From positions 1 to 30,044 of the forward strand of contig CAZFBR010000009.1 in NCBI GenBank assembly GCA_964517215.1: a stretch of DNA of 30,044 bases, given 5' to 3'. Both the position numbers and the translations under genes were made by a program. Positions 1-7,137 of this stretch are shown here, one piece after another. The notes under the pieces are model-generated. The model made no database searches and was not told where the DNA came from. It saw only the letters and a program-made list of their open reading frames with translations. This DNA comes from CAZFBR01 sp035353495 [NCBI: uncultured bacterium] (GTDB taxonomy: Bacteria > DAOPZR01). Numbering within the stretch: the stretch's first letter is position 1; the number at the start of each line of letters is the position of its first letter.

Positions 1-87
1 CCATGGTTCCACCTTTTCCTTTCGTTTTCCACCCTTGCCAGCAAACGCACACCACGTCCGTCAATAACAACACACACCCAACCCTTC

Positions 88-131
88 GTCTGCGGTACAC
101 ACCGCAGACCACGCACAAGTTCACACTTGTG
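88..131 (-). promoter_or_regulatory. Two adjacent hairpins in the untranslated leader
   Basis: Two perfect stem-loops lie 4 nt apart. The first is a 9-bp stem with a 4-nt loop (88-109). The second is a 7-bp stem with a 4-nt loop (114-131). Both fall within the predicted leader of the off-window leftward gene. Neither is followed by a T-run, so they are not typical terminators. They could be a protein-binding leader structure or an mRNA-stability element. No known riboswitch was recognised. I see no convincing gene in 1-316; the open frame on the plus strand at 3-215 has no ribosome-binding site and lies in this leader. Confidence 0.4.
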
Positions 132-240
132 TTCCCGACGCTATTCGGTTTTCAGTTTATCCAGTTTGGCGCGCGGCCGATTTTCACCGCTCGCAGGTCT
201 CGTAATGGCTCATAAGCTGCCACCCTCGACCATCACAAGT

Positions 241-268
241 ATTCTACCACAATATTTTCATCTGTCAA
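241..268 (-). promoter_or_regulatory. Sigma70-type promoter reading off the left edge
   Basis: On the minus strand a perfect -35 TTGACA (268-263) lies 16 bp from a -10 TAGAAT (246-241). Transcription would start near 234 and run left. A minus-strand ATG at 4-2 is preceded by AAGGTGG, so this promoter probably drives a gene just outside the window behind a leader of about 230 nt. Only its start codon would be inside. The promoter is seen; the gene is inferred. Confidence 0.6.
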
Positions 269-316
269 TATTTTCGTGTAACGGCGATCTCCGGAGTTCC
301 GTCTGATATATAGAAC

Positions 317-1456
317 TTAGTATTGTGGTTTCCCCCACACTTCCCACTCTAAATATGACATATAGCTCCATACAGGTTGGTCATGTGTTGTTCTAACATA
401 CCAAGTAATATATGAAGTATTTCGTGGTTCAAAAGAAAATTCCACCCATTTATTATGCTTTGGGGGACAAGTGAATCGCTCTATTGAACCATCGCTAAAA
501 TGCAACTCTATATCAGCCGGGCAATCTCTGTACTTATGGTAATTGTATTGAACCCGAATGCGGTTCACCATGCATGGAACAGAAAAATCATATCGCATCC
601 ATGAGCCAGTAGACTCATTATTTGTTGTGTAGATTCCATACAAAGAACCGTCATTAATAAATACCGGCGATTGCGGCGGGTTCCAACCAATATCACCATA
701 ATTTGAGGAATAGCGGAAAGTCGCCAATCCTTCGGAAGAAAGTGCGACATTGATTTCCCCGCTTGCACTATCAAACGCGCCATATGAACTAGATTCTTCA
801 TTGACATTGTTCAGCAAACGATAAATGCAGTTGCTTGGGACACAGAAGTTCAAATTCTGTGATAACGGATTTGACCATGTACCAACTGCAACACCTATTA
901 CCTCACGTGAAGTATTAAAAATCGGTCCTCCGCTCGAACCTGGGGAGATTGGAGCAGTAGTCTGTAAAAGTTGACGCCCGTCTTCACGACGTAGTCCACT
1001 AATTATTCCTGCAGACACTGTATTGCTAAATCCCTGCGGGTTCCCAATCGCACACACATCTTCGCCAATAACCACGGAATCTGAATTTCCAATCACGCAA
1101 AACGGATAACTTTCTCCTTCAATTTTAAGAACCGCTAAGTCGTTTACTTTATCTATTCGAAGAACCTTTTGGATTTGTCGGGGAGGTCTCTCAGGAAATG
1201 TGACGTATGCATTTGCTGAGGAACGAATAACATGGTAGTTTGTGATTATCGTTCCATTGCTATCAATGCAGAATCCACTACCAAGGCTATTTGGCAGGCC
1301 ATAATTGTCAACTGTCGTAATCGATACTGTAGCGGGCCCATATTCTTCAACCAGTTCCGTAATCCAATTTGTTCTTTCAGATGCAACCGCCGAGAAAGAA
1401 ATAGATACGAGCAACAATATGATTGCCGTGATTATCCAATAAATTCTATTCATCAT
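317..1456 (-). CDS. Secreted trypsin-like (HtrA/S1C) serine protease with C-terminal discoidin-like domain
   Basis: The 379-residue product starts with a signal peptide or membrane anchor (about residues 1-25, hydrophobic, ending AVASE). A chymotrypsin-fold protease domain follows with a complete triad: His75 in TNYHVI, Asp106 in NDLAVL and Ser175 in SPGSSGGPIF. No PDZ domain follows. Residues about 225-379 are Trp/Tyr-rich with DxELHFSDGS and SYLEWEVWG, resembling an F5/8-type (discoidin, galactose-binding) beta-sandwich, so an envelope or extracellular role is likely. The start is set at the ATG at 1456, which has GGAGG 5 nt upstream; an in-frame ATG at 1468 overlaps that Shine-Dalgarno. 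The gene lies 63 bp downstream of the membrane-protein gene and is probably co-transcribed with it. Base composition is much AT-richer than the rest of the window, suggesting transfer. Confidence 0.85.
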   Translation of the reverse strand: MMNRIYWIITAIILLLVSISFSAVASERTNWITELVEEYGPATVSITTVDNYGLPNSLGSGFCIDSNGTIITNYHVIRSSANAYVTFPERPPRQIQKVLRIDKVNDLAVLKIEGESYPFCVIGNSDSVVIGEDVCAIGNPQGFSNTVSAGIISGLRREDGRQLLQTTAPISPGSSGGPIFNTSREVIGVAVGTWSNPLSQNLNFCVPSNCIYRLLNNVNEESSSYGAFDSASGEINVALSSEGLATFRYSSNYGDIGWNPPQSPVFINDGSLYGIYTTNNESTGSWMRYDFSVPCMVNRIRVQYNYHKYRDCPADIELHFSDGSIERFTCPPKHNKWVEFSFEPRNTSYITWYVRTTHDQPVWSYMSYLEWEVWGKPQY

Positions 1457-1519
1457 CTTCGCCTCCATAGATTCTGTTCACCATTGCCTCATCACTTTCG
1501 CGACTATTTAATAACTTTA

Positions 1520-2542
1520 TTACAAGTCTGCTCGACGAATTGAGTGATCCTCATTGAGCATCGAATGGAGTTTCATCATCAGAAGCAACCCACCATAAGC
1601 CAACGCGATGGTATCAAGATAAATAAACGTGCTGATATCAAAGTGAAACGTGAATAGCATCAAGAAAGCGGGAAATATCAACCCGGCGGCGATCAGTATC
1701 CAAAGGGGCCTACGGAATCGCAATAATCGATATTTTGGCGAAGTGACTCGTATAAGTTCGTGCAGCCGAAGCATCGTTTCGCACAAGCGTTGAAGTTCAC
1801 CAGTCATTTCGCTCCAATATTCAAGTGTATGGTAGCGACTATTATATTCTGACTGATAAATTTTCGCGCACGTCTTTTCTGCCCATTGCTCGATCGGCGG
1901 CAATAATCGTGGAGTCCCCTTGCCGGTTTGATTGAAGAAGGACAGCACCGACTGGTATTTACCAGAATCAGTCAACAAATACCACAGTTCCGTTATCATC
2001 TCTTTGATGTGTTTGAGTTCCGCCGGAGTATACCGCTTTGGGGCATTCTTGTGATAATCTTGATAGCACCCGTCGCCCAGTTCAGAAATGGCCTTTCTTA
2101 ATAGAATGACATCACCATGATTATTCTGATGAAGGAACTCCGGATGTTCGCATAGATTCAAGTAAGTCTGCCCAGAGGGAGGAGCCGCTAATCCATTCCA
2201 TATTTCATGGTAATTATAACTTCGATAGCATAATTCCCGAAATAGGTCCAGCATGGTTTGCAGTTCTGTCAGTTCACCATACAATTCAACAATCCGTTCA
2301 CGCGAACGATAATACGTCTCGATAATAAAACCAATTATTACCGACAACGCTACCCCGGCAATGGCAACTACAGTTGCAAGGACATCGGCAAGTTGTTTCT
2401 TGTTTGATACAGCAATAACATTAGTTCGTAAAAGAATTGCGACGACAACAACACCCATAACTACCAACACCAGTGCTTTGACATCCGGTTGGCGCAGGCG
2501 CCTTGACCAAGTGTTTTTCGAGACCATTTCATTCATTCTCAT
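1520..2542 (-). CDS. Unknown four-TM membrane protein with cytoplasmic helical middle
   Basis: I do not recognise this 340-residue protein. Two hydrophobic segments near the N-terminus (about 24-44 and 53-75) and two near the C-terminus (about 282-304 and 308-326) flank a long soluble middle. The middle is rich in Leu, Glu, Tyr and Trp, looks helical, and would lie on one side of the membrane. A near-consensus promoter ends only 7 nt before the ATG at 2542, so that ATG could be the 5' end of a leaderless mRNA. An ATG at 2536 has AGGA 7 nt upstream in the DNA and is an alternative, as is the ATG at 2527. The gene shares the AT-rich composition of the following protease gene and probably forms a two-gene unit with it. 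No function is proposed. Confidence 0.7.
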   Translation of the reverse strand: MRMNEMVSKNTWSRRLRQPDVKALVLVVMGVVVVAILLRTNVIAVSNKKQLADVLATVVAIAGVALSVIIGFIIETYYRSRERIVELYGELTELQTMLDLFRELCYRSYNYHEIWNGLAAPPSGQTYLNLCEHPEFLHQNNHGDVILLRKAISELGDGCYQDYHKNAPKRYTPAELKHIKEMITELWYLLTDSGKYQSVLSFFNQTGKGTPRLLPPIEQWAEKTCAKIYQSEYNSRYHTLEYWSEMTGELQRLCETMLRLHELIRVTSPKYRLLRFRRPLWILIAAGLIFPAFLMLFTFHFDISTFIYLDTIALAYGGLLLMMKLHSMLNEDHSIRRADL

Positions 2543-2549
2543 ATCCTAA

Positions 2550-2578
2550 ATTATACAGCCATTTACTGATCCCGTCAA
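2550..2578 (-). promoter_or_regulatory. Near-consensus promoter of the membrane protein/protease unit
   Basis: Minus-strand TTGACG (2578-2573), a 17-bp spacer and TATAAT (2555-2550). The last -10 base is 7 nt before the first ATG (2542), so transcription is predicted to begin at 2543 or 2542. That would give a leaderless message. Confidence 0.65.
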
Positions 2579-2614
2579 CGAGCATATCTGCTGGCGCCAA
2601 ACGCGTCCTATAAT

Positions 2615-2647
2615 ACCAATAAGATTACTGCCTTTATTCTTATTGGT
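2615..2647. repeat. 9-bp inverted repeat downstream of the RHH-like gene
   Basis: ACCAATAAG (2615-2623) and its exact reverse complement CTTATTGGT (2639-2647) are separated by 15 nt. The right arm runs into a short T-run on the plus strand. The repeat sits between the stop of the ribbon-helix-helix-type gene (2656) and the promoter of the membrane-protein unit. It may be a weak terminator, an operator or a junction mark at the edge of the AT-rich island. Confidence 0.35.
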
Positions 2648-2655
2648 TTTCATCA

Positions 2656-3300
2656 TTATACCGCGATGCGCAGCGCATTTTGCGGCCGATCATGCGCGCG
2701 GCGGGAGTTTTTGAATTTGGCGCTGTGCGTGTCGAGCAGGCGCTGGCACTTTTCCAGTTCGTGGTCGCTGATCCCGTCGCGGTAGCCGTTGGTCTGCGTG
2801 TAGCCGAGATTGGCCAGCGCCTTCACCATCCGCGCGCTCGTCCACTTCATCGTTTTCAGCAATTCAAAGACGATATGCCAGCCGTCAATACTGTTGCGCT
2901 GCAGGTCGTTCACCTGCTGCCGAAGTCGCTTTATTTCAGGCAGGCCGTTGCGGCAATCGGCCATTACCCATGCCATCAGTTCCGCATCGCTCATCGGTTT
3001 CGGCTTATCCCATATCGGGTCTATGGCTGGCTTGTACTTGCCCGACTTTCTGCCCACCGCCTCGTTCTTGAAATGCCGATAGACGCGATACAGGACCGCC
3101 CGTATATCGCCCAGCGCCCGCACCTGCCTGCCACACCACCGCCGCACCTGCGGCGCCCGCGCCAGGCCACCCCGCAGCACGTCCAGCAGCAGATCGTTGA
3201 TACTCCCGTACCCGTGCACCTCCTTGTCAACATACGCGTGAATATCGCGCCACAGATCGAGCGGCACGCGCAGCGACAGCCGTTTCCGCGGGGCGCTCAT
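2656..3300 (-). CDS. Ribbon-helix-helix-like protein, function unknown
   Basis: This 214-residue basic protein begins with KRLSLRVPLDLWRDI followed by two short helices (about residues 6-48). That pattern fits a ribbon-helix-helix (CopG/Arc-type) DNA-binding unit. The rest is predicted helical, with a segment near 150-170 (KWTSARMVKALANLGYT) that could be a second helix-turn-helix. Such proteins are common on mobile elements, but I do not recognise the full-length family. The start has GGAGGT 5 nt upstream. Its ATG overlaps the stop of a short upstream frame by 4 bp (ATGA), as in coupled genes. It is divergent from hicB. Composition is GC-rich, unlike the AT-rich genes to its left. Confidence 0.65.
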   Translation of the reverse strand: MSAPRKRLSLRVPLDLWRDIHAYVDKEVHGYGSINDLLLDVLRGGLARAPQVRRWCGRQVRALGDIRAVLYRVYRHFKNEAVGRKSGKYKPAIDPIWDKPKPMSDAELMAWVMADCRNGLPEIKRLRQQVNDLQRNSIDGWHIVFELLKTMKWTSARMVKALANLGYTQTNGYRDGISDHELEKCQRLLDTHSAKFKNSRRAHDRPQNALRIAV

Positions 3301-3445
3301 GACGCACCTCCGTCGGTAACGGCAGTTTCTGTCGCGGGTCGCTGTTCAATGTCGGATTCCGCATATTTGTCCAACAAATGGCCAATTATTTCAACCTGTG
3401 TCGGGGTCAGCGCGTAATTCCCGTCGGTGGAACAATCTCCACCAT
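3297..3445 (-). pseudogene. Possible broken small gene upstream of the RHH-like gene
   Basis: A frame ending at 3297 reads ...NYALTPTQVEIIGHLL... to ...TDGGAS and overlaps the next gene's start by 4 bp. It looks protein-like (amphipathic helix) but is open only back to a TAG at 3464-3462 and has no ATG. An ATG at 3445 (MVEIVPPTG) lies in another frame and stops within 13 codons. A single added base near 3409-3412 would join the two into a peptide of about 49 residues. This may be a frameshifted gene or a chance frame; it also contains the hicB upstream inverted repeat. Confidence 0.25.
3426..3443. promoter_or_regulatory. Inverted repeat upstream of hicB, candidate operator
   Basis: GGTGGA (3426-3431) and TCCACC (3438-3443) flank a 6-nt loop and are followed by ATTTTT. 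The element ends 20 bp before the hicB start. Antitoxins of this class repress their own operon through upstream palindromes, so this is a candidate HicB site. A second palindrome, ATTTGT-CCA-ACAAAT, lies near 3364-3378. Confidence 0.3.
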
Positions 3446-3463
3446 TTTTCGAGAGAGAGGGCT

Positions 3464-3670
3464 ATGCGCCAGGTACTCGTATATCCGGGTGAAGACGGAA
3501 TGTTCGTGGCCGAGTGCCCGAGTTTGCCCGGTTGCATCTCACAGGGGGCATCTTGTGAAGAGGCAATCACCAACATGCGTGAAGCAATTGCTACCCACAT
3601 CGCCGCCCTCGAAGCCGACCGGCTACCTGTGCCGCCCGAGAATTTTTCCGCCACCCTCATCGCGGTATGA
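3464..3670 (+). CDS. hicB: HicB-type antitoxin
   Basis: This 68-residue protein matches the short HicB fold. It begins RQVLVYPGEDGMFVAECPSLPGC (a strand-turn-strand typical of the family), continues with SQGASCEEAITNMREAIATHI (helix) and ends with PENFSATLIAV. Family members bind and neutralise the HicA mRNA-degrading toxin and usually repress the operon. The start at 3464 follows a purine-rich GAGAGAGAGG. The last codons overlap the hicA start by 4 bp (GTATGA), the usual coupled arrangement. There is no separate C-terminal DNA-binding domain, so operator binding would have to come from the core dimer. The partner toxin frame is interrupted, so this antitoxin may be orphaned. Confidence 0.85.
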   Translation: MRQVLVYPGEDGMFVAECPSLPGCISQGASCEEAITNMREAIATHIAALEADRLPVPPENFSATLIAV

Positions 3671-3885
3671 CTCCGGCGCTTCCGGTCCTTTCCTGAAAAG
3701 AATGCCTTGCCATACTACAGCGCCACGGTTTCCGCCCGCTACGTCAATCCGGCAGTCATATCGTCATCCGTCGTGACATCCCCTTTACCCAATTGGTCGT
3801 ACCCAATCATCGCGTCCTCGACCGTGGCACGCTTCGCGCCATTATCCGCCATTCAGGGCTTTCAATAAGCGACTTTATCCAATAA
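3667..3885 (+). pseudogene. hicA: HicA-type toxin gene interrupted by an in-frame TGA
   Basis: Starting at the ATG overlapping the hicB stop, the frame reads MTPALPVLS, then TGA at 3694-3696 (codon 10), then continues open for 62 codons to a TAA at 3883. The downstream part is plainly HicA: KECLAILQRHGFRPLRQ, then GSHIVIRRD with the catalytic His of the GSH motif, then VVPNHRVLDRGTLRAIIRH and SGLSISDFIQ. Family members normally have Gly-Lys-Glu at the interrupted point, so a GGA-to-TGA change explains it. Full length would be 72 codons, normal for the family. No good start exists after the stop, and starting there would lose part of helix 1. HicA is an mRNA interferase, so this copy is probably inactive. 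Sequencing error or readthrough cannot be excluded. Confidence 0.85.
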
Positions 3886-3893
3886 TTCCATTC

Positions 3894-3915
3894 CCGTCTT
3901 TGCTGGCGGTTTTTT
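3894..3915 (+). terminator. Rho-independent terminator after hicBA
   Basis: CCGTC (3894-3898) pairs with GGCGG (3905-3909), including one G-U pair, around a 6-nt loop. It is followed by six T. It lies 8 bp after the hicA stop on the same strand. From 3916 to 4087 I see no gene on either strand. Confidence 0.55.
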
Positions 3916-4087
3916 GTCGTGATTGGCGCGCTGCCCGGATTCATCCCGTAGTGACCTGCTCCAGAACGACCCCCACTTTCTTACTCGGGCGATCGTTCGA
4001 CATTTCCCACACGCTGCACACATGCTCACTGCGACGCGATGTGCAGTTTCTTGCTTCAACCCGACAGCATGAACAAGCAGGATTGTT

Positions 4088-5503
4088 TTATGCGAACTGA
4101 AAGGCGGCCAGCCGCTGCAGCTGCTCCGCCGGCAGGGAGCCCATGACGACCCCCTGCAGGACATGCACCACCACCGTCCGCTGCAGATCGTCGAGCACCA
4201 CGCCGTGCGCCACCGCGTATGCTCGCGGGTCGCGCAGGAACTCCCGCCGCTGCGCTGCATCGCTACCCAACGTCACCAGCAGCGGCAGCACCGGCGGTTG
4301 CCATAAGAGTTCAGCAAAATGCGCGGGCAGGTAGTTGCTGAAATGCCGGGCAATCAGCGCGAATTCCTCCGGCAGCGACGCGTCCATGGGGAGCGTGCGG
4401 GTCGGGCAGGGAACGGGCGCCGACGTGGCCGGCAACCGGTCGCGATAGCAGTGCGGATTGGCCGCAAACGGGTCACCGGTCGTCCCGTAGGCGTAGCCCG
4501 GGCAGCCGCGGCACACTGCATACAGATCGCATCCGCCGCAGGCGGCATATGATTCCCGCCGGCGGAACCGCCGCAGCAGTTCATGCCCGAGGAAGATCTC
4601 CGCAAACGACTGTTCCGGCAGTCGGCCCAGCGGAAGGGGAATGCGCCGGCAGGGAATCACCGTGCCATCGGCAAGGATGGGGGGCGGCGACCAGCCGCAG
4701 GCACAGCCGGACACCGCGCCCAGTTCCGCACTCCCCACGGGCGGAAACTCGCCGCGCGCAAAACGCGCCAGCCGCAGCGCCGTGGGGCGCTCCGCCAGGT
4801 GCAGGCCCGCACCGGCCGCCTGCAGTTCCGCCTTGCGCTGCAGGTAACGCAGGCAGTATTCCTCGATTTCCGCAGGCAGCATCCCCGTCGTCAGCGCCCG
4901 TCCGTTGCCGGTCGGGCAGCAGAGATCAAACGCGAATGAATCCGCTTCCGTCTCCGCCGCAAGAAAATCAATGAGCGGGAAGAGATCGTCGCGATTGCGC
5001 GCGGACAGGGTGAACATCAGGCCGACGCGGATCCCGTGCGCCGCGAGCCGGGGGATGGCGGCCAGCGTGCGGCGGAAGCTGCCCGCCTGGCGCAGTTCGT
5101 CATGCGCGGCTTCCAGCCCGTCGATGCTCAACTGGTACGACGAAACCCCGGCCGCCGCCAGGCGCGCGAGATTATCGTCCGTCAGTGACTCGGGATTGCC
5201 GATCATCGTCAGGGCGCGCCCGAGCCCATGCAGGCGGATGGCCAGCGCCTCCCAGTCCGGGTGCAGCAGCGGATCGCCGCCGCTCAGGGCAAAGGCCGCA
5301 AAGCGCGTATGGTACTCGTCTTCAAATGCGCGAATGCTCTCCAGCACGCGAAACAACCCGTCGCGATCGAGTTCGCGCGCAATCTCGTGCTGATACGTCG
5401 GTTCGCTGAAAAGATAGCAGTGCCGGCAGCGGTTCTGGCAGCGGGCGGTAATGGCCCACGCGATCGTACTGTTAGCCAGACCCTCCGTCGTCAGCTCATG
5501 CAT
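4088..5503 (-). CDS. Radical SAM/SPASM peptide-modifying enzyme with leader-like C-terminal domain
   Basis: The 471-residue enzyme has the radical SAM cluster motif CX3CX2C (Cys22, Cys26, Cys29), an SGGDPL glycine motif (74-79) and a SPASM region for auxiliary Fe-S clusters (Cys267, Cys269, Cys285, Cys322, Cys325, Cys331, Cys334, Cys352). SPASM enzymes commonly modify ribosomal peptides by forming carbon-centred crosslinks. Residues about 400-471 are an extra domain with EFLRDPRAYAVAHGVVL and VVVHVLQGVVMGSLPAEQ, the pattern of NHLP/nitrile-hydratase-like leaders and similar to the precursor encoded 123 bp upstream. The likely substrate is that precursor. The start at 5503 has no clear Shine-Dalgarno, so it is less certain. 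No transporter or peptidase gene adjoins. The product, and whether the modification is a thioether, carbon-carbon bond or epimerisation, cannot be read from sequence. Confidence 0.85.
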   Translation of the reverse strand: MHELTTEGLANSTIAWAITARCQNRCRHCYLFSEPTYQHEIARELDRDGLFRVLESIRAFEDEYHTRFAAFALSGGDPLLHPDWEALAIRLHGLGRALTMIGNPESLTDDNLARLAAAGVSSYQLSIDGLEAAHDELRQAGSFRRTLAAIPRLAAHGIRVGLMFTLSARNRDDLFPLIDFLAAETEADSFAFDLCCPTGNGRALTTGMLPAEIEEYCLRYLQRKAELQAAGAGLHLAERPTALRLARFARGEFPPVGSAELGAVSGCACGWSPPPILADGTVIPCRRIPLPLGRLPEQSFAEIFLGHELLRRFRRRESYAACGGCDLYAVCRGCPGYAYGTTGDPFAANPHCYRDRLPATSAPVPCPTRTLPMDASLPEEFALIARHFSNYLPAHFAELLWQPPVLPLLVTLGSDAAQRREFLRDPRAYAVAHGVVLDDLQRTVVVHVLQGVVMGSLPAEQLQRLAAFQFA

Positions 5504-5626
5504 CGCAACCGCGCACGCACCGGACAGGCAGCGGCAAATACCCGTGGCGCCCTCAGCGCCATGACGGGTACTGCGCTCCGGTCACGGCGTGCCCTGCCCG
5601 TTGCCGCCCGCCGGCCAGCGCCGCAT

Positions 5627-5923
5627 TCAGCCGTTCGCTCCCGACATTGCACCAACAAGCGAATCATTGATGCAGCGGATGGTTCCCCCGGCAACCGCAT
5701 CCAGCATCCCGGCCGGGAGCTGATCATTCCCGCGGCAGAGCGGCAGCGCGATCGTGACCTCTTCCAGTGAATCCTCAACCACATTGACCCGCAGGGCCGG
5801 CGGCAGCGTCACCCCGAAGCGCCCGCTGATAGCGGCACGCGGATCGCGCAGCAGCGCGGCCCGAAACCCGGCATCAGCTTCTGCCGCGGCAATGATTTCC
5901 GCTTTCAAATTGCGTTGTGCCAT
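5627..5923 (-). CDS. NHLP-leader RiPP precursor peptide
   Basis: This 98-residue protein has the signature of the nitrile-hydratase-like (NHLP) leader family of natural-product precursors. It has an N-terminal helix, FRAALLRDPRAAI (20-32), VTLPPALRVNVVEDS (38-52), a VTIALP end of the leader, and then AGMLDAVAGG. Cleavage after Gly79-Gly80 would release an 18-residue core, TIRCINDSLVGAMSGANG, with one Cys (84), Thr, Ser, Asn and Gly. A second Cys (63) lies in the leader. The start has AGGAG 8 nt upstream. The gene is directly followed by the radical SAM/SPASM gene and lies 105 bp after the rsgA stop, so it may be read with rsgA. The leader assignment is strong; the cleavage site and final product are inferred. 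Confidence 0.85.
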   Translation of the reverse strand: MAQRNLKAEIIAAAEADAGFRAALLRDPRAAISGRFGVTLPPALRVNVVEDSLEEVTIALPLCRGNDQLPAGMLDAVAGGTIRCINDSLVGAMSGANG

Positions 5924-6028
5924 GCTGTTCTCTCCTGTAACGCGTCACGTGGATTATTCTTCCGTCGCTGCGACAGCTCACCGGTCGGAGCACCGCCGCC
6001 ATCCCCCGTCGCCGCGTCCGGCCGTCAC

Positions 6029-7090
6029 CTACCGGTGTTTCAGCTGTTTCAGGGCCGATTTGACAAAGCGGCCAAAGTCCTTGTCCTTCTTCCGTTTTTC
6101 CGCATACGACATTTCATGGTACGCCGACTCTTTCCTGAGCTTGCAATAGCTCTGGTAGCGTTCCTCGCTCAGGACGCCGTCGGCGATTGCCGCCAGCACC
6201 GCGCACCCGGGCTCCTGCGTGTGCGTGCAGTCGGCATACCGGCAATTCACGGACAGGTCGCTGATTTCGGTGAAACTGCTGTCGATCCCATCGCCGGCGC
6301 CCATGATACCCAGTTCGCGCATGCCCGGGGTGTCGATCAGCATGGCACCCTGGGCCAGCATGATGAGCTGCCGGCGCGTCGTGGTGTGGCTCCCTTCGCC
6401 GGTCCCGCTCACCGTTTTCGTCGCCAGCGCCTCCCGGCCCAGCAGGCGGTTGATCAGCGTCGTCTTGCCCACGCCCGACGAACCCAGCAGGCAATAGGTC
6501 TTGCCCGCCACCAGACGCTGCTCCACATCAGCCAGCCCGGCACCGGTCGTGTTGCTCAGCGCGATGGTGGTGGCGGTAATCCCGGCCTGCACCATCGCCG
6601 CCCGGATCTGTTCCAGCTCCCCGGCAGTGATGAGGTCGGTTTTGGTCAGCACAATGACCGGCTCAATCCCGCCCTCGTGCGCCACCACCAGATAGCGTTC
6701 GAGCCGGCGCACATTGAAGTCGTAATGGCACGACTGCATGATGAAGGCGACGTCGATATTCGCCGCGATCATCTGGTAAGCGACATCTTTGCCGGCGCAT
6801 TTGCGGCGCAGCCAGGTCTTGCGGGGAACAACCCCGTGAATGATCCCTGCAGCACCGTCATTATGGTACTGCACGGTGACCCAATCGCCGACACACGGCA
6901 GGTCGGCCGGCACAGCGACCGCAAAGCGGAATTTGCCGGAACATTCGGCGGGGATCTCACCCTGCTCATTCCTGACGAGCACCGCCCCGCGGTCAACCGC
7001 CGTCACGCGGGCAAGGGCGCGGTCGTCCTCCTGCAGCTCGCGGCTTTGCGCCTCAAACCACCGGTCATAACCCAGATAACCCAGTTCCAT
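6029..7090 (-). CDS. rsgA: Ribosome small-subunit-dependent GTPase RsgA
   Basis: RsgA is a circularly permuted GTPase that acts in late 30S subunit maturation. All parts are visible in the 353 residues: an N-terminal OB-fold (RALARVTAVDRGAVLV to RKTWLRR), G4 first as LTKTDL, then G1 GSSGVGKTTLINRLLG, then G3 DTPGMRELG, and a C-terminal zinc site CRYADCTHTQEPGC with its neighbouring His. The start is the ATG at 7090 (MELGYLGYDRWF, the usual family beginning). A GTG at 7147 in the same frame is excluded because the predicted transcription start (about 7131) lies downstream of it. The tail is Lys-rich, as often seen. The gene sits between two peptide-precursor genes, probably by chance of insertion. 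Confidence 0.95.
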   Translation of the reverse strand: MELGYLGYDRWFEAQSRELQEDDRALARVTAVDRGAVLVRNEQGEIPAECSGKFRFAVAVPADLPCVGDWVTVQYHNDGAAGIIHGVVPRKTWLRRKCAGKDVAYQMIAANIDVAFIMQSCHYDFNVRRLERYLVVAHEGGIEPVIVLTKTDLITAGELEQIRAAMVQAGITATTIALSNTTGAGLADVEQRLVAGKTYCLLGSSGVGKTTLINRLLGREALATKTVSGTGEGSHTTTRRQLIMLAQGAMLIDTPGMRELGIMGAGDGIDSSFTEISDLSVNCRYADCTHTQEPGCAVLAAIADGVLSEERYQSYCKLRKESAYHEMSYAEKRKKDKDFGRFVKSALKQLKHR

Positions 7091-7137
7091 TTTTCCCGTC
7101 ACCCGACGCTGCACTGCAGCGCATTGATCACCGCCGC

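Noticed and set aside
3694-3696. TGA in hicA as selenocysteine or a reassigned codon
   Set aside because: The site corresponds to Gly in relatives, no SECIS-like hairpin directly follows, and other genes here end in TGA.
1-4100. Insertion sequence or integrase-driven island
   Set aside because: No transposase, integrase or flanking direct repeats were seen; only composition suggests transfer.
3862-4260. 132-codon minus-strand frame overlapping the end of the radical SAM gene
   Set aside because: No ribosome-binding site; it overlaps the conserved C-terminal domain in another frame and has skewed Ser/Arg/Cys composition.
5491-5784. 97-codon frame between precursor and radical SAM gene
   Set aside because: It overlaps the precursor out of frame and has no start signal.
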